Both the position numbers and the translations under genes were made by a program. Of a stretch of 64,000 nucleotides of DNA, positions 1-11,574 are shown piece after piece. Positions within the stretch are counted from its first letter, which is position 1. Each line of letters opens with the position of its first letter. A model generated the notes under the pieces. That model ran no database searches. It was not told the DNA's origin and was given only the letters and a program-made list of their open reading frames with translations. This DNA comes from an uncultured bacterium (GTDB taxonomy: Bacteria; Bacteroidota; Bacteroidia; Chitinophagales; Chitinophagaceae): contig CAIXLY010000077.1 of assembly GCA_903920455.1 (NCBI GenBank), forward strand, positions 1 through 64,000. The letters run 5' to 3'.

Positions 1-1
1 A

Positions 2-1006
2 GAAAATATAAGGACTCAGAATCCAAATTTTCTTTGGATCAATGATGTGGGCAATCAATATGGCGATTGGTTGAATGCCAATACCATTATTGCAGAAGGG
101 TATTCAAATTCTAGGGGCGAGGTTCCGAGAGAAGTTTTTGCCACTGCATTTTATGCCAATTCAGTGAGGCTGTTTTCAAAAATTGCTGCTGTGTTGGAAA
201 ATGAAAAAGATGCAAAAGCGTATCGTCAGTTATTTGACAGCATATACCAAAAGTTTAACGATGCCTATGTAGATGATAGTGCCAGAATAAAAGGGAATAC
301 ACAATCTGCTTATGCGCTTGCACTACACTTTGATTTACTGCCTGAAGCCAAACAGGATCTTGCCTTCCAGCATCTTATTGAATGTTTGAAAGAATATGAC
401 AACCGCATCTCAACTGGTTTTGTCACCACCTTGATGATGATGAAAGAACTTACAAAAAGAGGCAGAAATGATCTCGCTTATGCACTTCTTGAATCTGAGC
501 GATTCCCATCATGGATATATTCCATCAACCAAGGGGCTACTACAATATGGGAACGTTGGGATGGTTATGTTAAAGGACGAGGATTTCAGGATCCTGGGAT
601 GAATTCATTTTGTCATTATTCTATTGGTTCTGTAGGCGAGTGGATGTATAGGGTGTTGTTAGGAATCAATCCGTCTGATCAAGAGCCTGGATTCAAGAAG
701 ATCATCATTCATCCTCAACCGGGCGGAACAATTACATGGGCAAAGGGATCTTACAATTCCATCAGTGGGTTAATTTCAATTGATTGGAAAAAGACCGGAA
801 GCAGTTTTGCTATGGATGTTGAAATTCCTGTGAACGCAAGTGCTACTGTGATATTGCCATCAGCCAATTCTGCTGCAATTAGAATGAATTCAAAAAAGTT
901 GCACACATCACTATTGATGACAACCGATCAGCGTGCTGGAGAAACTTCAATAGAATTAGGCTCTGGAAAGTATAGTTTTGTGGTGGATAAGCTAGACTTT
1001 TATTGA
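2..1006 (+). CDS. Alpha-L-rhamnosidase (GH78-like), C-terminal part; 5' end outside window
   Basis: Frame is open from nt 2 (ENIRTQNPNFLWINDVGNQYGDWLN...), so the called GTG at 47 is internal. Contains GH78-like TGFVTT, PSWIYSINQGATTIWERWDGY and FNSFCHYSIGSVGEWMYR-type motifs followed by a beta-sandwich C-terminus. Confidence 0.85.
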   Translation, partial: ENIRTQNPNFLWINDVGNQYGDWLNANTIIAEGYSNSRGEVPREVFATAFYANSVRLFSKIAAVLENEKDAKAYRQLFDSIYQKFNDAYVDDSARIKGNTQSAYALALHFDLLPEAKQDLAFQHLIECLKEYDNRISTGFVTTLMMMKELTKRGRNDLAYALLESERFPSWIYSINQGATTIWERWDGYVKGRGFQDPGMNSFCHYSIGSVGEWMYRVLLGINPSDQEPGFKKIIIHPQPGGTITWAKGSYNSISGLISIDWKKTGSSFAMDVEIPVNASATVILPSANSAAIRMNSKKLHTSLLMTTDQRAGETSIELGSGKYSFVVDKLDFY

Positions 1007-1038
1007 TAACAGTAGCTTAATGTTATTGACGTAATTTT

Positions 1039-3780
1039 ATGGGATTGTTTAATAAACCCTTTGCCATGCACCCTAGGTTCTTTTTTGCTATCATTTCTTT
1101 CTTTTTGATCGCTACTGCTTTCAGTCAACAAAAAACAATCTTGCAGGTTCCTGGAAGAGACAAGTATACCCACATGAATACCAATGGGCTCTCTGTACTG
1201 CCCAGTGGTCGCTATGTTCAGCCTGCTGGTCAAATAACGAGAATCACCCATGACCCATTTGGCCTGGCTATTTCACCAAATGGCAAAATAGCGGTGACGT
1301 TGCATAATGGGGTAATGACCATATTGTATCTCGATAAGGGCGAAACCATTCGGGTGCCTAGTTATGATAACAAAATCGCCTCTCCATTTACAAACGGCTC
1401 TTTACTTGGGGCTTCTTTCTATAAGGATAGTCGGGTTGTATTTCTAAGCGGTGGCGACAATGGAACAGTTATCGCATACGATTGCGTTGAATTAAAAGTC
1501 GTTAATACGTATTCACTTGATGGAAAGGTTGGAGATTTAACATTTCAAGACAGCTTTACTTCAGACCTGATATACAATGAGAAAAATAATGAATTGTTGG
1601 TCTTGGATCAAGCCAATTATCGGTTGGTGCGCATTGATTGCACAACAAAGTTCATCACTGCTTCAATACCGGCTGGCAGATTGCCATTCGGATTGGCGAT
1701 AAGTCCTGATGGATCCACTGCAGTAGTTGCCAATGTTGGGATGTATGCCTATCCATTAATTGAGGGGCTTACAAAAGAAAACTATGACAGCATGCTGATC
1801 ACTCATCATCCATACGCTCACAATACTCCTGAGTCCATCAATGGTTCTATCGTAGAAGGAAAAAAAATACCAGGGGTTGGCGATCCGAATGATCCTGAAT
1901 CAATGAGTGTGTTTACAATAGATTTGTTGAGCAACAAGGTTACCTCAAAGCTAAAGACCGGGTACCTTGTTGGACACATGCTGGAAGATGCAGAAGTTAC
2001 CGGCGGGGCCAGTCCGAATAGTATTGCTATCGACAATTCATTTGCTTATGTCAGCAATGCTACGAATGACAATATCTCAGTAATCGACTACAAGAATGGA
2101 AAAATCCTTCGTCATATACCCATTAAAGTCGATCCAAAGATTGACAGCTATAGGGGCTTGCTTCCTTTTGGTCTTTCACTTTCAAAAGATGGCTCAACCC
2201 TCTATGCTGCGCTGCTTGGGTTCAATGCTGTTGCAGTGATTGATACCAAGACTGATAAAACAATCGGTTTAATTCCAGCTGGATGGGGTGCATCAAGAGT
2301 GAAGTTCTCTCCCGATGAAAAAGAGATGTACATCATCAGTTGTCGGGGTCTTGGTGCTGGTCCAAATGGCGGTAAAGATTTCAAGGCGCCGGTTCAGGGA
2401 ACCTATATCGGTGATATTCAACTCGCTACCTTCCAGCGTTTGCAAACTCCTGATGCTTCGGTATTGGCATCATATACCAGCAGTGTGCTGGCCAATACTT
2501 ATGAGGAAGTTCCTGTTAAAAAAAGCAATAACCCAGTTCCAAACTATCCAGGTGAAAAAGAGTCCCCAATAAAACATATTGTTTACATCACCAAGGAGAA
2601 CAGGACCTACGATGAGGTGATGGGGCAAATGAAAACAGGAAGAGGAGATCCTTCAATCGCCAGATTTGGCTTGAATGTTGATTTGGTACATGAAAATAAG
2701 CGTGGTGTAGACAGCACATTTTTTTCTAATGCTAATGTATCTCCCAATCACCACAAGGCATCCAGTCAGTTTGCATATTCAGATAATTTTTACTGCGATA
2801 GTGATGCTTCGATTCATGGACATCATTGGATGATGGGCGTAATTCCGAATGAGTGGGTGGAGGTAAATTCCAATACCAGCAAAACTGCAAAGTACTTTTC
2901 ACCAGCGGCTGGAAGAAGATTCCCTGGTTCCACGGGTAGCATGGATCCTGAGGATTATGCAGAAACAGGAGGTCTTTGGGAGGCTATGGAAAGAAAGGGG
3001 GTTTCATTTTACAATTTCGGTGAGGCTAATGAAACAGCGCACGTTCGTGAAGAGTGGAATGATACAGCCACTGGTGCTGCACATGGGGTGATGGTGCCAA
3101 TGCAAAAGGCCTTGTTCACTAGAACTAGTCATAATTATGCAGGATACAATACCAATATTCCGGATCAATTCAGGATGAATCAGTTTGAATCTGAGTTTAC
3201 TGATATGTGGCTTGCTGGAAAAGAAAAAATGCCTTCATTAGTAACCGTTCAAATTCCTAATGATCATACAGCTTCACCAAGGCCTGAAGATGGTTATCCA
3301 TTCACGCACAGTTATATGGCAGACAATGATCTTGCAGTAGGAAGAATATTGCATTTTCTTTCCAGAACACCTTACTGGAAAAATATGCTGGTAGTCATTA
3401 CAGAAGACGATCCTCAAGGGGGAGTTGATCATGTTGATGCACATCGAAGTATTCTTTTGCTCGCTGGCCCTTATATAAAACGAAATTATGTTTCACATAC
3501 GCATGCGAATTTTGGATCAGTACTAAAAATGATCTATAATATTCTAGCTGTTCCCTATGTCAATCAGTATGATGTGACGGCTTCTCATCTGGGTGATTTT
3601 TTTTCAAGCAAGCCCAATTACGCTCGCTATACGCTGGAAATGCCTGATAAGCGAGTATTTGACCCAACCAATGCCATGAAAAAGTATAACAGGGATATTG
3701 ATTGGAGAAAGGTGATGCAGGGCCCTGATATGGATGATGAAGAGGAGCAAAGAACAAATCATTACAAAAAGGGAAATTAA
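1039..3780 (+). CDS. Bifunctional YncE-type beta-propeller / alkaline phosphatase-like phosphoesterase (PF04185-like)
   Basis: Signal peptide; YVTN-like repeats (LPFGLAISPDGSTAVVANVG; NSIAIDNSFAYVSNATNDNISVIDYKNGKI); then KHIVYITKENRTYDEVMGQ, HHWMMGVIPNEW, VQIPNDHTASPRPEDG, ITEDDPQGGVDHVDAHR. Confidence 0.85.
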   Translation: MGLFNKPFAMHPRFFFAIISFFLIATAFSQQKTILQVPGRDKYTHMNTNGLSVLPSGRYVQPAGQITRITHDPFGLAISPNGKIAVTLHNGVMTILYLDKGETIRVPSYDNKIASPFTNGSLLGASFYKDSRVVFLSGGDNGTVIAYDCVELKVVNTYSLDGKVGDLTFQDSFTSDLIYNEKNNELLVLDQANYRLVRIDCTTKFITASIPAGRLPFGLAISPDGSTAVVANVGMYAYPLIEGLTKENYDSMLITHHPYAHNTPESINGSIVEGKKIPGVGDPNDPESMSVFTIDLLSNKVTSKLKTGYLVGHMLEDAEVTGGASPNSIAIDNSFAYVSNATNDNISVIDYKNGKILRHIPIKVDPKIDSYRGLLPFGLSLSKDGSTLYAALLGFNAVAVIDTKTDKTIGLIPAGWGASRVKFSPDEKEMYIISCRGLGAGPNGGKDFKAPVQGTYIGDIQLATFQRLQTPDASVLASYTSSVLANTYEEVPVKKSNNPVPNYPGEKESPIKHIVYITKENRTYDEVMGQMKTGRGDPSIARFGLNVDLVHENKRGVDSTFFSNANVSPNHHKASSQFAYSDNFYCDSDASIHGHHWMMGVIPNEWVEVNSNTSKTAKYFSPAAGRRFPGSTGSMDPEDYAETGGLWEAMERKGVSFYNFGEANETAHVREEWNDTATGAAHGVMVPMQKALFTRTSHNYAGYNTNIPDQFRMNQFESEFTDMWLAGKEKMPSLVTVQIPNDHTASPRPEDGYPFTHSYMADNDLAVGRILHFLSRTPYWKNMLVVITEDDPQGGVDHVDAHRSILLLAGPYIKRNYVSHTHANFGSVLKMIYNILAVPYVNQYDVTASHLGDFFSSKPNYARYTLEMPDKRVFDPTNAMKKYNRDIDWRKVMQGPDMDDEEEQRTNHYKKGN

Positions 3781-3781
3781 G

Positions 3782-5815
3782 ATGCGGCGCTATCTCAACA
3801 TTATTGGTGTTACGCTGACGGCGCTATTTATTAATACTCAGGTTTTTTCACAGCAGTCAGTTGATACTGCAACCATCATGGATGAGGTTACAGTGACTGC
3901 TACCAAACGCTCAATGAACAAGTCAGCACTTCCTTATTCGGTTGAGCTGTTGACAAGAGAAGAGTCTTTACTAAACCTTTCTCGTACGGTGCCAGAGTCG
4001 CTCGCTGGAATTCCTGGTGTTTTTATTCAGAAGACCAATCATGCTGGAGGAGCTCCTTTTGTGCGCGGACTAACGGGCAATCAATCACTGATATTAGTAG
4101 ATGGCATTCGCTTGAACAATTCTATTTTCCGTTATGGGCCCAATCAATACTTAACACTGGTTGATCCATTTATCGTTGAACGGGTAGAAGTTGTAAAAGG
4201 AACCGGCTCTGTGCAATATGGTAGTGATGCCATGACTGGAGTTATCAATATCCAGACCAATTCATTGAAATTTAGGGAGCAGGAATTGTGGAGGGAAAGA
4301 GCTACTGCAAGGATTACTGAATCTGGCATGGAGTTTTCTGTTCGTCCAGAATTGAAATACGAGGGCAAGCGATTTGCGTTTGTAATGGGTGCAAGTCAAA
4401 AGAAATTTGGAGACCTTAGAGGAGGCGATACAACAGGGCTTCAAAGGCCTTCAGGATATGGTGAGAAAGCCTTCGATGCAAAAGTAATGGCCAACTTGGG
4501 CGCCAACTGGATCATCACATCTTCTTATCAATGGTTGAGTCAGCATCATGTTCCAGTTTATCATAAATATCTCCTAGAGAACTATGCGCTCAATACTTCA
4601 GATCCGCTGACGCGCGGGTTGGGGTATTTAAAAGTGAATAAGAAATTCGACCATGCAATAGTGAAAGAGCTCGACTTTTTTGTTGCCAATCAATTTATTG
4701 AGGATTCTCGCTATATCAGAAAAAATGCTAGTCAGGTCCTGCGTTCGGAGTTTGATCAAATATCCACTGTCTCAGGTGGAATAGATATGTCGACAGCAAT
4801 ACTTTCAGCATGGACAGCCAATTCCGGCATTGAGATGTATGTCGATAAGGTGGAGAGTTCAAGAAGTGAGAGGAATATTGATGGAGAATCAATAACCCGC
4901 ATGCGCGGTTTATATCCGAATGGCGCAACCTATTCAAACCTTGCCATCTATTCTCTTCATCATTTAAATTTAGGAAGGCTAAATGTTGAAGGTGGATTAC
5001 GCTATAATATATATCAAGCAAAGATTACAGATATTACCCTTGGAAGAATTAGGCTTAGTCCAAGTGCATTGGTTTTTCAAGGCGGAGTAAATTACCAGCT
5101 CAAGAAGGGAATTCATCTTTATGCTAACGTCAGTGATGGATTCAGGGCTCCAAACATAGATGATCTTGGTACGCTGGGCATTGTTGATTTTAGGTATGAA
5201 ATTCCAGCCTATGACCTTAGGCCTGAGCGTTCTGTTAACCATGAAGTTGGACTCAAATATTTTGATAGTAAGTTTAGCGGAAGCCTCGCAGTGTTTAGAA
5301 CAAATCTTTTTGATCTGATCTCGAGAGTGAAAACGTCAGAGGTGGTTGGTGGCTATGATGTATATAAAAAAATCAATATTGATAAGGGGTTTATTCGGGG
5401 CTGGGAAATACAAGCAGCGTATCAGCCAATTAAACAAATTAGATTGCATGCTTCTGCTACGAGCTTATTTGGGCAAAGCATTACAAAGGATCAGCCCCTT
5501 CGACGAATACCGCCATTCAATGCAAGATTGGGTTCGGAGTACTCTATATCCAATTATGTTTTTGGTATTGTCTTTGATTATGCTTCTGCACAAAGACGAC
5601 TGGAATCTGGTGATAAATCCGATAACCGTATTCCTGTAGGCGGTACACCAGGATTTAATATTTTGAATCTGCATGCCAGCGCAACATATCGAAATGTGAC
5701 AATAAGAACTTATCTTAATAATGTCTTTAATCAAGATTATCGCACACATGGTTCAGGAATAAATGGGATGGGTCGTGCTTTCTCCATGATGTTAGTCTGG
5801 CAGTTCAATCATTAA
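3782..5815 (+). CDS. TonB-dependent outer membrane receptor
   Basis: Plug motifs (MDEVTVTATKRS, VPESLAGIPGVFIQK, FVRGLTGNQSLILVDGIRLN, VERVEVVKGTGSVQYGSDAMTGVINI) and C-terminal barrel NVFNQDYRTHGSGINGMGRAFSMMLVWQF. Start set at 3782 (MRRYLNIIGVTLTALFINTQVFSQ signal peptide), not the called 3734. Confidence 0.9.
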   Translation: MRRYLNIIGVTLTALFINTQVFSQQSVDTATIMDEVTVTATKRSMNKSALPYSVELLTREESLLNLSRTVPESLAGIPGVFIQKTNHAGGAPFVRGLTGNQSLILVDGIRLNNSIFRYGPNQYLTLVDPFIVERVEVVKGTGSVQYGSDAMTGVINIQTNSLKFREQELWRERATARITESGMEFSVRPELKYEGKRFAFVMGASQKKFGDLRGGDTTGLQRPSGYGEKAFDAKVMANLGANWIITSSYQWLSQHHVPVYHKYLLENYALNTSDPLTRGLGYLKVNKKFDHAIVKELDFFVANQFIEDSRYIRKNASQVLRSEFDQISTVSGGIDMSTAILSAWTANSGIEMYVDKVESSRSERNIDGESITRMRGLYPNGATYSNLAIYSLHHLNLGRLNVEGGLRYNIYQAKITDITLGRIRLSPSALVFQGGVNYQLKKGIHLYANVSDGFRAPNIDDLGTLGIVDFRYEIPAYDLRPERSVNHEVGLKYFDSKFSGSLAVFRTNLFDLISRVKTSEVVGGYDVYKKINIDKGFIRGWEIQAAYQPIKQIRLHASATSLFGQSITKDQPLRRIPPFNARLGSEYSISNYVFGIVFDYASAQRRLESGDKSDNRIPVGGTPGFNILNLHASATYRNVTIRTYLNNVFNQDYRTHGSGINGMGRAFSMMLVWQFNH

Positions 5816-5826
5816 AATATATTGCT

Positions 5827-8238
5827 ATGTATAAATTACTTTTTCTTTGTTTGTTGGTTACAACATCATTTGTTCATGCACAGATTATCAATTTGCCTAA
5901 TCCAGTTCAACTTCCCAATGGCTGGAAGCTGACTCCGGCAGGCGAATCCTTCGGATTGGGAGATCTTCCATTGAACCTTGCAGTAAGCAATTCTGAAAAG
6001 TATATTGCTGTGACCAATAATGGGCAGAGTACACAGAGCATTCAATTGATTGATGTAAAGAAGAAAAAAGTAATTGACTCTGTGGTTATCGAAAAGTCGT
6101 GGTACGGACTTTCCTTTACCTCTGATGATCGATTTCTTTATGCATCAGGTGGGCATGATAATAGAATTATAAAATATGAGATCTCGTCTGGAAAATTGAA
6201 ACGTATTGATGTGATCAAGTTAGATAAACCTTGGCCTGTGCGTGTTGGTCCTGCTGGTCTTGCTATTGATGAAGTGAGAAATAGAATGTATGTAGTGACC
6301 AGAGAAGACAAAAGCTTATACATCATTGACCTCAAGACAAATTCGGTTATCAATAAGGTAGGGCTTGATGCAGAGGCTTATGATTGTAAAATTTCTAAAG
6401 GCGGAAAAGAGTTGTATATCAGTTGTTGGGGATGTGATAAGATTGTATTGTTTGACCTTGAAAAAAACATGTTTAATACTGCCATCACTGTTGGTGACAA
6501 TCCCAATGAGATGCTTTTATCGCCCGATGGAAAGCTCTTGTATGTTTGCAATTCCAATGACAACTCCGTATCTGTTATTGATCTGCAAACCAAGCGGGTA
6601 ATTGAAACCCTTGATGCAGCGATGTATCCCAATTCTCCTAGTGGATCTACCAGCAACAGCCTCGCGCTTGATTCCAAAACAAATACATTATTTATTGCCA
6701 ATGCAAACAACAACTGCGTCGCAGTTTTTGATGTGGCTGTTAAGGGTAAAAGTTTTTCTAAGGGATTTATTCCTGTAGGCTGGTATCCCACTTCTGTTCG
6801 TTTTGTAGACGGCAAGCTTTGGGTAGCTAATGGTAAGGGGATGACTTCGAAGAGCAATCCGTTTGGCCCCTCGCCCCTTCGCAGGAAGCAGGAGGTTATC
6901 CATCATGGGTATGAAGTGCGTGATGCTTCTCAGGTAGAATATATTGGCAGCCTTTTTAAGGGCAGTATGAGTGTGATACCCTCTCCAACAGAAGAGCAGC
7001 TAGATGTCTATTCAAGAGCGGTGTATTCAAATTCTCCTTATTCAGTTGCCAAGACGAAACTTGCAGACTCACTTGCTCCTGGATTTCCAATCCCTATGAA
7101 GCTCGGTCAGCAGTCGCCCATCAAACACGTTTTTTATGTGATCAAGGAAAACAGAACCTACGATCAGGTATTGGCAGATGTTGCAGGTGGAAATGGAGAT
7201 ACGTCGCTTCTGTTGTTTGGGAAAAATATCACTCCCAATCAGCATGCTTTGGCAGAATCTTTTGTGTTGCTTGATAATTTTTTTGTGGATGCTGAGGTGA
7301 GTGCAGACGGACACAATTGGAGCATGGGAGCTTATGCAACGGACTATCTTGAAAAGACCTGGCCTAGCAGTTATAGCGGAAGAGGTGGTACATATGGCGG
7401 AGAGGGAGATCGTGAGGTTGCAAATAATAAGGGTGGTTTTATTTGGGATAATTGTGCCCGGTCTAATATTAGTTATAGAACCTATGGTGAGTTCACAAGT
7501 GATTTTAAACCAAAGCTAAAATCCCTTGAAGACCACTACTGTACCTATTATCCTGATTACGATATGACCGTGATGGATACTACAAGGTTTTCGTTGTGGA
7601 AACGCGACTTTGATTCACTCCTTGCCATCAATAAAGTACCTCAGTTTAGCACGATAAGATTTAGTAATGATCATACAGAAGGACTAAGCCTAGGAAGACC
7701 CTCTCCATATGCGCATGTTGCAGACAATGACCTTGCTGTTGGCCTATTTATTGAGGCCTTATCCAAGAGTTCTATTTGGAACGAATCCGTGGTGTTCATT
7801 CTGGAAGATGATGCGCAGAATGGCGCAGACCATGTAGATGCTCACAGAAGCCCTGCCTATGTTGCAGGTGGGTTTGTAAAAAGAAGTTTCGTTGATCATA
7901 CGCCATATACAACAAGTTCTATGCTCAGGACCATGGAGTTGATTCTTGGAATGCCTCCAATGACCCAGTACGATGCTGCCGCCACGCCAATGTGGCGTTG
8001 CTTCGATTCAACAGCTCAACGTTTTGAATTTAGTGCAATTGCTCCGGGAGTAAATTTATTCGAGAAAAATACCGCTATTAATCAATGGCAGAAAAAGTCT
8101 GATCAGTTCGATTTCTCCAAAGAAGACAACATCAATGATATTGAATTCAATGAAGTACTGTGGTCTGCCCTTAAAGGCGATATTCCTTTTCCCGGTCCAA
8201 GAAGATCAGCATTTCTCGCTACGCCAGAGAAGGATTAG
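5827..8238 (+). CDS. Second bifunctional YncE-type beta-propeller / alkaline phosphatase-like phosphoesterase
   Basis: Same architecture as 1039..3780: NEMLLSPDGKLLYVCNSNDNSVSVIDLQTKRV; KHVFYVIKENRTYDQVLADVAGGNGD; IRFSNDHTEGLSLGRPSPYAHVADNDLAVG; ILEDDAQNGADHVDAHRSPAYVAG. Confidence 0.85.
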   Translation: MYKLLFLCLLVTTSFVHAQIINLPNPVQLPNGWKLTPAGESFGLGDLPLNLAVSNSEKYIAVTNNGQSTQSIQLIDVKKKKVIDSVVIEKSWYGLSFTSDDRFLYASGGHDNRIIKYEISSGKLKRIDVIKLDKPWPVRVGPAGLAIDEVRNRMYVVTREDKSLYIIDLKTNSVINKVGLDAEAYDCKISKGGKELYISCWGCDKIVLFDLEKNMFNTAITVGDNPNEMLLSPDGKLLYVCNSNDNSVSVIDLQTKRVIETLDAAMYPNSPSGSTSNSLALDSKTNTLFIANANNNCVAVFDVAVKGKSFSKGFIPVGWYPTSVRFVDGKLWVANGKGMTSKSNPFGPSPLRRKQEVIHHGYEVRDASQVEYIGSLFKGSMSVIPSPTEEQLDVYSRAVYSNSPYSVAKTKLADSLAPGFPIPMKLGQQSPIKHVFYVIKENRTYDQVLADVAGGNGDTSLLLFGKNITPNQHALAESFVLLDNFFVDAEVSADGHNWSMGAYATDYLEKTWPSSYSGRGGTYGGEGDREVANNKGGFIWDNCARSNISYRTYGEFTSDFKPKLKSLEDHYCTYYPDYDMTVMDTTRFSLWKRDFDSLLAINKVPQFSTIRFSNDHTEGLSLGRPSPYAHVADNDLAVGLFIEALSKSSIWNESVVFILEDDAQNGADHVDAHRSPAYVAGGFVKRSFVDHTPYTTSSMLRTMELILGMPPMTQYDAAATPMWRCFDSTAQRFEFSAIAPGVNLFEKNTAINQWQKKSDQFDFSKEDNINDIEFNEVLWSALKGDIPFPGPRRSAFLATPEKD

Positions 8239-8334
8239 CAGCTAGTAGTTACAACTCTTTTCAGGTGACTGACTTCGTTCTTCATTGCATTCCTGCACTT
8301 GAATTGCTTATCTTGAGCATTCAAAATTATAGGC

Positions 8335-11300
8335 ATGAGACAACTGATAAAGAGCACAAAACCAGTTTCGTTATTGTTCTTTTTTATGCTACTGCTGGGC
8401 AATGCTACAATTGCTCAAAAGAAGATTGCAAAAAAGCCAATCGCTACAGCATCATCAATTGATTTCAATGCATATTTCAAGCCGCTTGTTTGGAGAAACA
8501 TCGGCCCAACCCGTGGAGGAAGGTCTGTAGCGGCAACAGGAGTCAATGGGAATCCGCTGGTCTATTATATGGGAATAACAGGCGGTGGATTGTGGAAGAC
8601 GGAAGATGCGGGGCAATCTTGGAAAAATATTTCAGATGGTTATTTTAATACGGGCTCCGTTGGTGCAGTGGCTGTCTCCGAATCAGATCCTAATGTAATT
8701 TTTGTTGGTATGGGAGAACATGCGCCGCGGGGCGTGATGACTTCCTACGGGGATGGTGTTTATCTTTCAACAGATGCTGGAAAGACCTGGCAGCATTTGG
8801 GGCTTGAACTGACTCGTCATATCTCAAGCATCAGAATTCATCCAACCAATCCCGACATCATATATGTAGCGGCCCAAGGTGCATTATATGGGCCTTCTAA
8901 GGAAAGGGGAATTTATAAGTCGGTTGATGGAGGAAAATCATGGAAGCAAATTTTATATGTAGATGAAAATTCAGGTTGCTCAGACTTGAATATGGACATC
9001 AACAATCCCCGTGTTTTGTATGCTGCTATGTGGGACCATCGCAGGTTGCCCTGGGCAATTCAAAGTGGTGGCAAAGGAAGTGGTTTGTATAAGAGCACGG
9101 ATGCTGGAGAAACTTGGAACAAAATTGAACAAGGTCTGCCTGATGAACTTGGCAAGATGGCGGTTGCGGTATCTCCCGCCAATTCAAATATTGTTTACAG
9201 CTTGGTAGAGAGCAATACTGAAAAAGAAAAAGGTGGACTTTTTGTTTCGATAGATGCCGGAAAAAATTGGAATAAAGTGAGCAGCGATCACCGTCTTACA
9301 AGCAGGGCATGGTATTATATAGAGTTAGCTGCTGATCCGCAGCAGGAGAATACGATTTATGTCCTTGGTGCGGCTGGATTAAAATCGGAAGATGGGGGAA
9401 GGACCTGGACTGAAATTCGGGGAATACATTCAGATTATCATCAGCTTTGGATAAATCCGACCAACAATAAAAATATGGTGATTGCTAACGACGCTGGTGC
9501 TGCGATCACTTTCAATGCTGGTAAAATATGGTCATCTCAAGACAATCATCCTACCGGACAATTCTATCGCATCAATGTGGATAATCTATTTCCATATAAT
9601 ATCTATTCAGGTCAGCAGGATTATTCTTCTATCAAGATGGCCAGCAGAAACACAACTGGTGGTAGGATTTCTGAAAGGGAGTGGACGTATTCAGCAGGAA
9701 GTGAATCTGCTTTTCTTGGCTTTGATCCAAATAATCCCCGTTATGTAATGGGGGGAAGTTATCAGGGAACTATTGAATTGCTTGATTCACAAACTGGAGA
9801 AGGAGTTGGTGTCATGATTCATCCTGTCCAGTATCAAGCCTTGCAGCCGAAGGACATGAAATATAGGTTCAACTGGAATGCTCCAATATTTTATTCTGCT
9901 CATGAGAAGAATGTATTTTATCATGCTGGAAATCGCTTGTTCAAAACATATGATATGGGCAAGTCATGGCAAGTGATTTCGCCTGACCTAACAACCCATG
10001 ACACCAGTAAAATGGGGATTAGCGGTTATCCGTATACGAACGAAGGTGCTGGTGGCGAGAACTATTGCACCATCAGCTACGTAGCGGAGTCGAGATTGGA
10101 AAAAGGCGTGTTGTACACAGGGAGTGATGATGGATTAATTCATATCACCAGAGATGGAGGAGCTAGCTGGAGCAACATCACGCCACCTGATCTGGGAGAA
10201 GCTGTTGTCAATGCAATAGAAGTCTCCCCACATGATCCTGCAGCTGTATATATTGCCGCAAATAAATATAAGTTTAATGATTTTACACCTATTGCTTATC
10301 GATCAGTTGATTATGGAAAGAGCTGGATAAAAATTGTTGCAGGCATACCATACGGATCTTTTCTAAGGGTGGTCAGAGAAGACGATAGGAGAAAAGGGCT
10401 TTTGTATGCAGGGACAGAACGAGGACTTTATCTGTCTTACGATAATGGTGATCATTGGTTTGCTTATCAAGGCAATCTTCCCATTGTGCCAATTACAGAC
10501 TTAAGGGTGCATAGGGGAAATCTTATTGCTTCTACCCAAGGTCGGGCAATATGGATTCTAGACGACCTTCAGCCAATTAGAAGTTTTGATCCGTTGATAG
10601 CGCAGCAAATTAAACTTATGCCGATTGCAGAAGTCTTCAGAGTGTCTGGCTATAGCATGTTTGATGAGAACAAAGATCCTGAGCAACTCTCTCCAAATAC
10701 CGTAAGTGCAAATCCAAGTACTGGTGCTGTCATGTTCTATCACTTGCCGGACAACGCAGATTCCATTAAAGAAATAAAGATTGAGATCAAAGACGCCCAG
10801 GGCGAGCTTGTTCGAAGTTTTAGTGGAACTGCTGCTGCGAAGAAGTCATTGATTAATCTTTCCGAAACAGATCCTTTGCTTACAAAGCGCAAGGGGCTTA
10901 ATCGTTTTGTTTGGGATTTGAGAAGACAAGATATGCCCATGATTGATGGCGTATATATTGAGGGTAGTTATACTGCAGGAAAAGTAAGACCCGGAATGTA
11001 TACCGTTACAATGACCGTTGACGGCATGGTGAGTTCAACCCAGTTTTTAATTCAGCCCGACCCTCGTGTACAGTCTAGTATAAGTGATTATGCGCTGCAT
11101 GATGATTTTTTAAAAAAGCTAGAAGCTGAGGTGATGGATATACACGTTTCAGTTATTCGCATGAGAAACCTTTCTGCTCAGATTAAATCGATGGCTAGAT
11201 TGGCGGAAAAGGACACTGCCAATCAGCCTATTATACAGCTTGCTCAACAGCTCAGTGATCGGATTAAAAACTGGGAGGAGAAGCTTATACAGCCCAAAAG

Positions 11301-11544
11301 CCAGTCGTATGACGATGTTATCAATTTTGTAAATAAGTTAAGCGCAAATATTATTTTTATTCATGGCGAGGCCAATACAAATGTGCCGTATTTTACAGAA
11401 GGGCAAAAGGCTCGGTATGAGGAGTTGCATACTGAGTGGATGTTGTATAAGAAAGAGATGAATGAAATTTTGCAAAAAGACCTTGTCTCATTCAATGCCT
11501 TGTGTAAGTCATTGTTGGTAGACCATGTATTATTTCTTGACTAA
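8335..11544 (+). CDS. BNR/VPS10 (sortilin)-like beta-propeller protein, putative secreted glycosyl hydrolase-like protein
   Basis: Signal peptide; repeated Asp-box-like motifs ([80 protein letters not shown]). Confidence 0.8.
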   Translation: MRQLIKSTKPVSLLFFFMLLLGNATIAQKKIAKKPIATASSIDFNAYFKPLVWRNIGPTRGGRSVAATGVNGNPLVYYMGITGGGLWKTEDAGQSWKNISDGYFNTGSVGAVAVSESDPNVIFVGMGEHAPRGVMTSYGDGVYLSTDAGKTWQHLGLELTRHISSIRIHPTNPDIIYVAAQGALYGPSKERGIYKSVDGGKSWKQILYVDENSGCSDLNMDINNPRVLYAAMWDHRRLPWAIQSGGKGSGLYKSTDAGETWNKIEQGLPDELGKMAVAVSPANSNIVYSLVESNTEKEKGGLFVSIDAGKNWNKVSSDHRLTSRAWYYIELAADPQQENTIYVLGAAGLKSEDGGRTWTEIRGIHSDYHQLWINPTNNKNMVIANDAGAAITFNAGKIWSSQDNHPTGQFYRINVDNLFPYNIYSGQQDYSSIKMASRNTTGGRISEREWTYSAGSESAFLGFDPNNPRYVMGGSYQGTIELLDSQTGEGVGVMIHPVQYQALQPKDMKYRFNWNAPIFYSAHEKNVFYHAGNRLFKTYDMGKSWQVISPDLTTHDTSKMGISGYPYTNEGAGGENYCTISYVAESRLEKGVLYTGSDDGLIHITRDGGASWSNITPPDLGEAVVNAIEVSPHDPAAVYIAANKYKFNDFTPIAYRSVDYGKSWIKIVAGIPYGSFLRVVREDDRRKGLLYAGTERGLYLSYDNGDHWFAYQGNLPIVPITDLRVHRGNLIASTQGRAIWILDDLQPIRSFDPLIAQQIKLMPIAEVFRVSGYSMFDENKDPEQLSPNTVSANPSTGAVMFYHLPDNADSIKEIKIEIKDAQGELVRSFSGTAAAKKSLINLSETDPLLTKRKGLNRFVWDLRRQDMPMIDGVYIEGSYTAGKVRPGMYTVTMTVDGMVSSTQFLIQPDPRVQSSISDYALHDDFLKKLEAEVMDIHVSVIRMRNLSAQIKSMARLAEKDTANQPIIQLAQQLSDRIKNWEEKLIQPKSQSYDDVINFVNKLSANIIFIHGEANTNVPYFTEGQKARYEELHTEWMLYKKEMNEILQKDLVSFNALCKSLLVDHVLFLD

Positions 11545-11574
11545 TATTTCACTCATCGCCCAACTGCGTATAAT

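Noticed and set aside
1000-1251. 83-aa minus-strand ORF at the GH78/YncE junction
   Set aside because: Overlaps the signal-peptide coding region of the 1039 CDS and has no homology cues.
3782-5815. SusC/SusD polysaccharide utilisation locus
   Set aside because: The receptor lacks an adjacent SusD and is about 680 aa, shorter than typical SusC, so a classical PUL call is not supported.
6378-6857. 159-aa minus-strand ORF inside the second YncE/phosphoesterase gene
   Set aside because: Fully antisense to a well-supported CDS, no recognisable domain; composition fits a shadow ORF.
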